A DNA stretch of 26,587 bases. It comes from CAZYJD01 sp964647785. Its GTDB lineage: Bacteria > Bacteroidota > Bacteroidia > NS11-12g > UBA9320. The position numbers and the translations under genes were made by a program. Shown one piece after another: positions 1 to 6,834 of the stretch. The stretch lies in the NCBI GenBank assembly GCA_964647785.1, contig CAZYJD010000024.1:1-26587 (forward strand), given 5' to 3'. Each line of letters begins with the position of its first letter. Position 1 is the first letter of the stretch. The notes under the pieces are model-generated. The model was not told the origin of the DNA and ran no database searches. It saw only the letters and a list, made by a program, of their open reading frames with translations.

Positions 1-732
1 CGAAGTCTCGCCAGAGCTTTGATTTTTTTGGGTAAAAAAGGTGGGGCAAGTACCATCACCCAACAATTGGCTAAAAACCTATTCCATCCTAAAAAGAGAA
101 ACTTGGCTGAAAGGGTTTTACAGAAATTCAAGGAATGGATCATTGCAGTTGAATTGGAGCGCCGTTACACCAAGAATGAAATCATACTCATGTATTTCAA
201 CACGGTGCCTTGGGGGAACAGCTATGGCATTAAATCGGCTGCCAATCGCTTTTTTAATAAGCCAACCTCTGAATTGCGCATTGAAGAAGGGGCGATGTTG
301 GTAGGCATGTTAAAGGCCAGCGGAACATACAATCCCGTGAATAATTATGAAAAGGCCTTCAACCGCAGAAATACGGTATTGAACCAAATGAATAAATACG
401 GCTACATGGAGTCAATTACTTCAGATAGCCTTAAAAAACTGGATATTGTATTGGATTATACGGTGGTTTCTCACAACGAAGGTTTGGCCACCTATTTTCG
501 GGAATATCTCCGTGAGTACATGAAGGAGTGGTGCAGTGAAAATGGTTACAACCTCTATAGCGATGGACTGAAGATTTATACCACCCTTGATAGCAAGCTT
601 CAGCTTTATGCAGAACAAGCAGTTGAAGAGCATATGAAAAGTTTGCAAAAGGCGTTTTTTGGTGAGTATTCGCGCCTTAAGCAGGATCCATGGAGAGATG
701 AAGAAAATCCCTGGATGGTTGATAAAACTTAA
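1..732 (+). CDS. mrcA: Penicillin-binding protein 1A, glycosyltransferase (GT51) part; 5' partial, ends at in-frame TAA
   Basis: Peptidoglycan glycosyltransferase half of a bifunctional class A PBP, which polymerises lipid II on the outer face of the inner membrane. The frame is open from base 1 (RSLARAL...), so the N-terminus, membrane anchor and first GT51 motif with the catalytic Glu lie outside the window. Visible are the GT51 motifs GGASTITQQLAKNLF, the basic/acidic helix region around KFKEWIIAVELERRYTKNE, and FNTVPWGNSYGIKSAANRFF. The C-terminal third is the linker that normally leads into the transpeptidase. The frame ends at TAA 730-732 and continues without shift into the next feature, which carries the missing half. 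If the stop is real, the product resembles a monofunctional glycosyltransferase. Family identity is very secure; the symbol is by analogy. Confidence 0.93.
   Translation, partial: RSLARALIFLGKKGGASTITQQLAKNLFHPKKRNLAERVLQKFKEWIIAVELERRYTKNEIILMYFNTVPWGNSYGIKSAANRFFNKPTSELRIEEGAMLVGMLKASGTYNPVNNYEKAFNRRNTVLNQMNKYGYMESITSDSLKKLDIVLDYTVVSHNEGLATYFREYLREYMKEWCSENGYNLYSDGLKIYTTLDSKLQLYAEQAVEEHMKSLQKAFFGEYSRLKQDPWRDEENPWMVDKT
730..732 (+). other. In-frame TAA stop splitting the PBP1A reading frame
   Basis: The codons around the stop read GAT AAA ACT TAA GTG GAA AAA. Both flanks are in the same frame and together give a normal PBP1A linker, so a single sense codon appears to have become TAA. One substitution (for example from CAA, AAA or GAA) explains it. 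I see no inserted or deleted block. It may be a true nonsense mutation, read-through, or a base-call error. Confidence 0.85.
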
Positions 733-1935
733 GTGGAAAAACACATCCGCCGAACGCCTACCTATCAGCGGCTGAAAAAAAGACTGGGAGCCGACCAGCA
801 CGATGCCATCATCAAAGAGATGAGCATCAAACACTCCATGCGTGTGTTCAGCTGGAATGGTGAAATAGATACCGTCATGAGCGCCATTGACTCCTTGAAG
901 TACTACAAGAGTATTTTGCATGCCGGCTTTATGAGCATGGATCCACACACAGGCCATATCAAGGCGTGGGTTGGCGGGATCAATCACAAGTATTTTCAAT
1001 ACGATCATGTAAACAGCAGGGCAAACCGCCAGGTGGGTTCTACCTTCAAGCCTCTTGTTTATGCAAGGGCACTGGATGATGAATTGATACAGCCCTGTGA
1101 TAAAGTGGCCACGGGGCCCGTTACGCTAGAAACCGACGATGGAAAAACGTGGACACCCAAGAATTCTGGGAAAATTGAGGAGGATGAAATGACTTTGTAT
1201 AAAGGCTTGCAACAATCGATCAATACGGTTACCGCCAGAGTGATGAAAAAGCTTGGTCCGCGTTCGCCTTATGCGGTTCAAGAGTTGGCAGGTAAGCTAG
1301 GCATAGATACGAAGAAATTTGTCCCCTATCCTTCTATTTGTCTGGGAGTAATGGACTTAAGTGTGATTGAGATGGTTGGTGCTTATTCTACTTTCGTGAA
1401 TAACGGAACCTGGACCCAGCCAATTTTTGTCACGCGCATCGAAGACAAACACGGCAACCTTTTGGCCGAATTTGTTCCTGAGCAGCACGAGGCCATGCGT
1501 GAACAAACGGCTTATGTAATGGTGAAGATGCTAGAAAAAGTGGCCACCCCACCTGGCACTGCGGGCCGACTCAGATTTCGATACAACATAGGCTACGATA
1601 AAGTGCTCGGAGGAAAAACAGGCACGACCCAAAACAACAGCGATGGTTGGTTCATGGGGATCACACCTGACCTTGTAAGTGGCTGTTGGGTGGGTGCAGA
1701 AGATCGTCAGGTTCATTTTAGGAGCATGGCCATGGGACAAGGAGCCAGCATGGCTTTACCCATTTTCGCTTATTACATGAACAAGGTCTACAAAAAGCCT
1801 CCTTATGAAATGAACTTTAGCGAATGGAAAGAGCCGGAGGTGAAAATGAGTATTCAACTGGATTGCAAGGATTACAATCCAGACGAAGCCTGGCAAGAAG
1901 GCGAAGAAGTAGAAATACCCGGCATCGATTTCTGA
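733..1935 (+). CDS. mrcA: Penicillin-binding protein 1A, transpeptidase part (continuation after the TAA)
   Basis: Transpeptidase half of the class A PBP that cross-links peptidoglycan peptides. Numbering from the GTG at 733, the three penicillin-binding motifs are intact: SxxK as STFK (Ser103, base 1039), SxN as SIN in QQSINTVTARV, and KTG as GGKTGTTQNNSDGWF. The segment before Ser103 (MRVFSWNGEIDTVMS, GFMSMDPHTGHIKAWVGG) matches the usual Bacteroidota PBP1A linker. GTG 733 directly follows the stop and could serve for re-initiation. A product started there would have no signal or membrane anchor and so would not reach the periplasm. I read it as the 3' part of one gene, not a separate protein. 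It converges on yraN with 26 bases between the stops. Confidence 0.9.
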   Translation: MEKHIRRTPTYQRLKKRLGADQHDAIIKEMSIKHSMRVFSWNGEIDTVMSAIDSLKYYKSILHAGFMSMDPHTGHIKAWVGGINHKYFQYDHVNSRANRQVGSTFKPLVYARALDDELIQPCDKVATGPVTLETDDGKTWTPKNSGKIEEDEMTLYKGLQQSINTVTARVMKKLGPRSPYAVQELAGKLGIDTKKFVPYPSICLGVMDLSVIEMVGAYSTFVNNGTWTQPIFVTRIEDKHGNLLAEFVPEQHEAMREQTAYVMVKMLEKVATPPGTAGRLRFRYNIGYDKVLGGKTGTTQNNSDGWFMGITPDLVSGCWVGAEDRQVHFRSMAMGQGASMALPIFAYYMNKVYKKPPYEMNFSEWKEPEVKMSIQLDCKDYNPDEAWQEGEEVEIPGIDF

Positions 1936-1961
1936 TCAGCAAGCACAGCTTTCACGCTTGT

Positions 1962-2330
1962 TCACCAACCGGGCCAGAATGCATCTTCAATATGCTCGAT
2001 TTCGACACTTGTTTCGTTGGTTCCGGTAATGGCAATGATGTCGAAACGGAGTTCACCCTGCAATTCATTCTCCAAAACGTAAGCATCTGCTGCATTGAAA
2101 ATGTGTTTGATCTTCTGTTCATCCACCCATTCTTCGGGAAAGCCAAAATCATTGTTTTTTCGGGTTTTAACTTCCACAAATACCAGCTCATTACCTATGC
2201 GCGCGATCAAGTCAATTTCTTGTCTGCCATTGCGATAATTACGAGCCAATATGGAGTACCCTTTTTTTTCAAGAAAACGACGAGCAAGGTCTTCTCCCCA
2301 TTTCCCTGTTTTCTGGTGATCAATCGGCAT
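1962..2330 (-). CDS. yraN: YraN family (UPF0102) putative endonuclease
   Basis: A protein of about 122 residues with the UPF0102 pattern: KTGKWGEDLARRFLEKKGY at the start, then RQEIDLIARIGNELVFVEVKTRKNN. The spaced E-x-D and E-V-K acidic/lysine residues fit a PD-(D/E)xK nuclease-like core. Family members are associated with DNA uptake or repair, but the reaction is not established. I place the start at the ATG at 2330 (MPIDHQKTGK), because the family normally begins just before the KxGExxA motif. An upstream in-frame ATG at 2351 would add seven residues without family support. The chosen start overlaps the end of the amidohydrolase gene by 11 bases, so the two are probably translationally coupled in one minus-strand operon. 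Confidence 0.88.
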   Translation of the reverse strand: MPIDHQKTGKWGEDLARRFLEKKGYSILARNYRNGRQEIDLIARIGNELVFVEVKTRKNNDFGFPEEWVDEQKIKHIFNAADAYVLENELQGELRFDIIAITGTNETSVEIEHIEDAFWPGW

Positions 2331-3522
2331 GAGAAAGATGCTGCATTTCATTGATTGCGAGCCAGCTCATCAGTAGCATGCCGGTTTTAAGCGCTTCTTC
2401 ATCAATATCAAAATAAGGGGTATGCAGGTTATGTACAATGCCTTTATGTTCATTTCTGATTCCCAAACGGTAAAAACAACTATCAACTTCTTGTGAGTAA
2501 AAGGCGAAATCCTCGCCCGCAGGCCAGAGCTCTAAATCTTCTACCTTATCTGCACCAAGTAATTCAATGGCAGCTTGTTTACTTCTTTTGGTGAGTTCCG
2601 CATCATTTTTTAGATGGGGATATCCTTTTTGGATATTTACTTCTGCGGTGGCACCAAAAGCTTCACAGCTTTGTTCTGCAATCCGTTTAATCCAGGTGTG
2701 CGCTTCTTCACGCCAACTTTCGTCGAATGTGCGAAAAGTGCCTTCTAGATACACTTCATCTGGCAATATATTGGTTGAGCCATTGGCCTGAACTTTCCCA
2801 AAACTAAGCACCGAGGGCATGGCAGGTTTGGCTTTACGGCTGACCACTTGTTGGAGGCTAATAATCATTTGGGCGGCAGCTGCAACCGGGTCAATGGCCT
2901 GGTGTGGATGAGCTGCATGCCCCCCTTTACCTTTTACACGAATGTATATCTCATCGGCAGAAGCCATGTACAAACCACTGCGAAAACCAACCTTACCGGC
3001 TTCAATGAGCGGCATTACATGCTGGCCATACATGCTGCGAACGTCAGGATTTTTTAACACCCCTTCTTTGATCATAAGAGATGCTCCACCGGGCAAACGT
3101 TCTTCCCCGGGTTGAAATACATATTTGATGCTGCCTTTCCATTGCTGGCGGGTTTCATAAAGCAATTTCAGACATCCGAGGAGACTTGCGGTATGCACAT
3201 CATGACCACAGGCATGCATGCAGGCTGCGTTTTTTGATTGATAGTCAACCTCATTTAATTCCTGAATGGGCAGCGCATCAATATCTGCGCGAAGCGCTAC
3301 CACCGGTCCTCCTTCCAGACCTTCAATCACTCCGGTAATGCCTGTTTCAGCGCATCTTTCCCATTCAGTCAGGCCGATTTCTGCCAGTTTCTGCTCAATG
3401 AATTTGGCAGTTTCATATTCCTTGAAACTCAATTCGGGATATTGGTGCAAATGCCTTCGTACAGAACGCACCCATCCAAAATGAACATCCGATAACTCTT
3501 TTAAGCGGTCTTTTAGACTCAT
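2320..3522 (-). CDS. M20 family metallo-amidohydrolase (N-acyl amino acid / hippurate hydrolase type)
   Basis: Cytoplasmic two-zinc peptidase-family M20 (subfamily D) enzyme of 400 residues, a typical length. It probably removes acyl groups from N-acylated amino acids or related amides. Metal-site motifs appear in order: CMHACGHDVHTASLLG, then FQPGEERLPGGASLM with the catalytic Glu pair, then YGQHVMPLIEAG, and a late VHNLHTPYFDIDEEAL carrying the last His. The lid/dimerisation domain lies between (GKGGHAAHPHQAIDPV). There is no signal peptide. It is the first gene of a two-gene minus-strand unit with yraN and is divergent from dnaG across 54 bases. Exact substrate cannot be read from sequence; related enzymes act on N-acetyl-diaminopimelate, hippurate or indole-acetyl amino acids. 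Confidence 0.9.
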   Translation of the reverse strand: MSLKDRLKELSDVHFGWVRSVRRHLHQYPELSFKEYETAKFIEQKLAEIGLTEWERCAETGITGVIEGLEGGPVVALRADIDALPIQELNEVDYQSKNAACMHACGHDVHTASLLGCLKLLYETRQQWKGSIKYVFQPGEERLPGGASLMIKEGVLKNPDVRSMYGQHVMPLIEAGKVGFRSGLYMASADEIYIRVKGKGGHAAHPHQAIDPVAAAAQMIISLQQVVSRKAKPAMPSVLSFGKVQANGSTNILPDEVYLEGTFRTFDESWREEAHTWIKRIAEQSCEAFGATAEVNIQKGYPHLKNDAELTKRSKQAAIELLGADKVEDLELWPAGEDFAFYSQEVDSCFYRLGIRNEHKGIVHNLHTPYFDIDEEALKTGMLLMSWLAINEMQHLSHAD

Positions 3523-3526
3523 TTTT

Positions 3527-3534
3527 CAATATTA
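3527..3534 (-). promoter_or_regulatory. Putative -7 element of the amidohydrolase-yraN unit
   Basis: The minus strand reads TAATATTG, one mismatch from the Bacteroidota -7 consensus TAnnTTTG. It ends five bases before the ATG at 3522, which would give an essentially leaderless mRNA. No convincing -33 TTTG is seen. The match is short, so this is tentative. Confidence 0.3.
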
Positions 3535-3576
3535 GCTGATTTAAAGTAAGTTTGAAAAGGCATCTTCGCCATTGAT

Positions 3577-5502
3577 TTGATCAAGAGCAGCACCATCGAC
3601 CGTATACTGGAAACAGTTCCCATAGAGGAAGTGGTGGGGAATTATGTGGGCCTTAAAAAAAGAGGCGCGAGTATGTTGGGACTGTGTCCATTTCACAACG
3701 AGAAGACTCCCTCTTTTAGCGTGTCACCTGCCAAGGGTATTTACCATTGTTTTGGTTGCGGCAAGGGTGGAAACCTGCTCAATTTTGTGATGGAATATGA
3801 GAACATGAGTTTCACCGATGCGGTTCGCTTCGTGGCTCAGAAATACAATATTCCCATTGAAGAAGATGAGAGCCCGGTGGAAAGCGACGAGCACCGTAAG
3901 AAGCGCGAAAGTCTCATTGCAGCTTGTGCTTACGCGGTGAAATGGTTTCGACAGCAAATGGACACCGCTCAGGGGAAAGCAGTTGGCAAATCTTATTTCG
4001 AGGAAAGAGGTCTCCGTTCTTCAACCATCGAAGATTTTGCACTCGGTTATGCTCCAGATAGCTGGGATGCATTTTTAAATGATGCGAGAAAAAATGCTTT
4101 CAGTGAAGAAATACTGCTCGAATCTGGTTTGATCAAACAACGTGATGAAGCAAAGGACGAATCAAGAAGGTATTACGATGCCTATCGCGATCGGGTTATT
4201 TTTCCCATAGCCGATCTGAGTGGAAGGGTGGTGGGCTTCGGTGCAAGGCGATTGAAGGAAGACAATTCTCCGAAATATATCAATAGTCCGGAGAATGAAA
4301 TTTATAAGAAGTCGCGCATACTCTACGGAATGCATCTGGCACGTAAATCGGTGAAGGAAAAGGATTTTTGCATTCTCACCGAAGGATACATGGATGTGTT
4401 AACGCTTCATCAGGCGGGCATTGAGAATGTAGTGGCATCATCGGGAACCGCTCTTACCGAGGACCAGGTAAGACTCATCGGGCGTTTCAGTAGAAATGTG
4501 GTGGTGCTTTACGATGGTGACAACGCAGGCGTAAAGGCAGCGCTGAGGGGCGTGGAAATTATTCTTACTGGAGGCTTACAAGCATCGGTGGTGGTATTGC
4601 CCGACGGGCATGATCCCGATAGCTACTGCCAGCAGGTGGGCCGTGAAGGTTTTGAACAGTACATCGAGAAAAATAGCAAGGATTTTATTTTGTTCAAGGC
4701 CGGTGTTCTCAGGCAGGAGGCTGGTGCAGACCCCATTCGTAAAGCCGAAGCCATTCGCGAATTGGTGGCCGATATTCTAAAAATACCCGATAAAATACGC
4801 GCCACCTTCTACTACAAAACCACCGCCGAAGCTCTTGGTGTGGAAGAAGAAATACTGGCTGCAGAGGCGAGGAAGCAAAGGCGACAAAGAAATAATCAAA
4901 CAGCCCAAACAAAGGAGACTCCGCAGCCTTCTGAAGTTGTTAAAACAGATGATGAGCTCATTCGTGAACTCACGGAGAGCAATGATCTCAATCTTCATAA
5001 ATCGCTGGTTAGCCTCATGCTACGATATGGAGATGAGGTTGTGAACGAAGAAGAAGACCGCAGGATTGTTCGCGATTTCATTCTTGAAGAACTGGAGTTG
5101 GACGGCATTAAGCTCAGTGATCCACGCTTGCAGAAAATTGTCGATAAAGCCCTGGAAGATCCTTTTATTTCCACCTCTGAGCTGATTGTTCACCTTCAAG
5201 AAGATCCTGAATTGGGGCAATTACTTGCAGATATGCTCTTTGATAAGGAGCATTTAAGCGAGAACTGGAAAAAATATGACATCATCGTACAGAAGCCGGA
5301 AGACCAGTTCAGAAAGGTGATTGTTCAAAATCTAAACCTGATTAAGATGCGCATACTGGAGCAGGAAATTGAAATGAATCAAGATCGGATGAAGGGCGCT
5401 TCCAGTGAAGAAGAATTGCAGGAAATTATGCTCATTCAGCGAGATTTACTGGAAAAACGCCTTAGAATTGCGGGAATTTTTGGGACCGTTATCATAAAAT
5501 AA
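3577..5502 (+). CDS. dnaG: DNA primase DnaG
   Basis: Synthesises RNA primers at the replication fork. It has three regions. The first is an N-terminal CHC2 zinc-binding domain with Cys37, His40, Cys58 and Cys61 (LCPFHNEKTPSF, IYHCFGCGKGG). The second is the catalytic core with a TOPRIM fold: EGYMDV starts at residue 269 and DGD at 313-315. The third is a variable C-terminal helicase-binding region from about residue 430, with a charged low-complexity stretch near 425-465. Length 641 is normal. The start is TTG 3577: translation from it gives MIKSSTIDRILETVPIEEVVG, which aligns with the universal DnaG N-terminus, and no ATG lies nearby. A weak -7-like CATCTTCG (3561-3568) sits nine bases upstream. 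The next gene follows after five bases, so they are probably cotranscribed. Confidence 0.97.
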   Translation: MIKSSTIDRILETVPIEEVVGNYVGLKKRGASMLGLCPFHNEKTPSFSVSPAKGIYHCFGCGKGGNLLNFVMEYENMSFTDAVRFVAQKYNIPIEEDESPVESDEHRKKRESLIAACAYAVKWFRQQMDTAQGKAVGKSYFEERGLRSSTIEDFALGYAPDSWDAFLNDARKNAFSEEILLESGLIKQRDEAKDESRRYYDAYRDRVIFPIADLSGRVVGFGARRLKEDNSPKYINSPENEIYKKSRILYGMHLARKSVKEKDFCILTEGYMDVLTLHQAGIENVVASSGTALTEDQVRLIGRFSRNVVVLYDGDNAGVKAALRGVEIILTGGLQASVVVLPDGHDPDSYCQQVGREGFEQYIEKNSKDFILFKAGVLRQEAGADPIRKAEAIRELVADILKIPDKIRATFYYKTTAEALGVEEEILAAEARKQRRQRNNQTAQTKETPQPSEVVKTDDELIRELTESNDLNLHKSLVSLMLRYGDEVVNEEEDRRIVRDFILEELELDGIKLSDPRLQKIVDKALEDPFISTSELIVHLQEDPELGQLLADMLFDKEHLSENWKKYDIIVQKPEDQFRKVIVQNLNLIKMRILEQEIEMNQDRMKGASSEEELQEIMLIQRDLLEKRLRIAGIFGTVIIK

Positions 5503-5507
5503 TTGCT

Positions 5508-6830
5508 ATGGAATTTTTGTTTTGGCTTATCTACCGTAGCCTCGACTATAGCTTTCGAATTTTCTTCAGACACATTTATGTCAGTGGCATAGAGCATATC
5601 CCTCGAGATAAACCGGTGATGCTGGCCAGCAATCACAGCAACTCTTTTCTCGATGGGGTAGTCATTCACAAAACGCTCAACCGGGTGGTTCAAATTTTTG
5701 TGCGAGGAGATGTATTCAATCACCCCCTGGCCAACAAAGTGCTGCGGCAATTGCGTCTTTTCCCCATATTCCGGCAACGTGATGCGCGCAACAACGCACA
5801 ATTGGCCCGTAAAAAAAACCAGGAAAGCATGGATGAGGCCTTTGGGTTTTTACAGAAAAAGTATGCCCTGCTCATTTTCTCAGAAGCAGCCGCAAGCATG
5901 GCAAAAACACTTTTACCCATTAAGAAAGGTACGGCGGCTATCAGCCTTGAAATGGAAAAGCGTTCGGGTAAGACTTTTGATTTACACATCGTGCCTACGG
6001 GTGTCAATTATACTTTTTTTAAAGGGTTGAGAAAGGATGTGATTGTTCAGTTTGGCAAGCCAATCAGAGCGCAGGATTGGGTGGATCAATGGGATCGGGA
6101 ACCCAATGAAACGGTGAGCGAAATGAGTGCTGAACTTGAAAAACGCATGCGATCGCAAATTATTTGTCTCGATGAGCATGATTATTTATCTGAATCGGAA
6201 GTGTTGTTGGAAATGGCGCGAAATGAATGCCCTCACCACCCCCTGCGTCAGAGGCGGCGAAGCCCTGATCGCTTTCAATTGGAAAAGGCTGCGGCCGAAT
6301 TTGCCAATCACATTTTTAAAAAAGAGAATCGATCCAGTACTGAGAGCAAGGCTGTTTTGCGCTACATAGATTTGCTTCGCGATCACAAACAGGAGGAAAT
6401 TGCTTTTGCCCCTGCTCATTACTTATGGCTCAAGGTGCTGTTGTTTCCTTTGCTGCTAATTCCTGCGGTGCTTGGTTTGCTGAGCAACGGACTGTGTTGG
6501 TTGCTTTCTTGGCGGCTGACTGAAAAGCTCACAAAAGACCCAATCTTTTATGATGCCACCCACATTGGTTTTCAAGTAATCCTGGCCATTGTGATGAGCA
6601 TTGGTTTTCTTTTGCTCGGCTCTTTATTGCTAGGTGTTAAAATGGCCTTTTTACTATGGATTACACTGCTGCTTTCCGGTGTAATAGCTGTTCTTTGGTT
6701 CGACGTGGCACTTGAACTCAGAGCACGATTCAGGAGTTGGCTCCTTAAGTTTAAAGATCCTGAAAGTTGGAAGAGCATACAAAATGCCAGAAGATATGTG
6801 CTGGCATTAATGGATCAATACCCTCGCTAG
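5508..6830 (+). CDS. PlsC-like lysophospholipid/glycerol-phosphate acyltransferase with C-terminal membrane helices
   Basis: Membrane-associated acyltransferase of the PlsC superfamily, likely acting in phospholipid or lipid-A-like lipid assembly. The catalytic motif is NHSNSFLDG (His43, Asp49), with five residues between His and Asp instead of the canonical four. Motif II resembles FPIFRQRDARNN. Motif III, normally FPEGT, reads FSEAAAS (Glu126 kept, Pro and Gly lost). VPTGVNYTFF corresponds to motif IV. After a charged middle part (about 215-305) come two to four hydrophobic helices (about 308-395). It starts five bases after dnaG. It shares architecture, and the same His43/Asp49 positions, with the protein at 17162-18403, so the two are paralogues. 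Fold assignment is firm; substrate is unknown, and the motif III change may alter activity. Confidence 0.82.
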   Translation: MEFLFWLIYRSLDYSFRIFFRHIYVSGIEHIPRDKPVMLASNHSNSFLDGVVIHKTLNRVVQIFVRGDVFNHPLANKVLRQLRLFPIFRQRDARNNAQLARKKNQESMDEAFGFLQKKYALLIFSEAAASMAKTLLPIKKGTAAISLEMEKRSGKTFDLHIVPTGVNYTFFKGLRKDVIVQFGKPIRAQDWVDQWDREPNETVSEMSAELEKRMRSQIICLDEHDYLSESEVLLEMARNECPHHPLRQRRRSPDRFQLEKAAAEFANHIFKKENRSSTESKAVLRYIDLLRDHKQEEIAFAPAHYLWLKVLLFPLLLIPAVLGLLSNGLCWLLSWRLTEKLTKDPIFYDATHIGFQVILAIVMSIGFLLLGSLLLGVKMAFLLWITLLLSGVIAVLWFDVALELRARFRSWLLKFKDPESWKSIQNARRYVLALMDQYPR

Positions 6831-6834
6831 GCTC

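Noticed and set aside
733..735. GTG 733 as the true start of an independent transpeptidase
   Set aside because: The product would lack any signal or anchor, and the upstream frame is the matching half of the same protein; re-initiation is possible but not a sensible gene start.
1940..1960. CAAGC...GCTTG inverted repeat between the PBP1A and yraN stops
   Set aside because: Five-pair stem with an eleven-base loop and no T-run on either strand; too weak to call a terminator.
2331..2351. Upstream ATG 2351 for yraN
   Set aside because: The seven extra residues lie within the amidohydrolase end and are not part of the family N-terminus.
1824..2354. Plus-strand open frame opposite yraN
   Set aside because: Its protein is low in family-like motifs, while the minus strand encodes the clear YraN motifs EIDLI and FVEVKTR.
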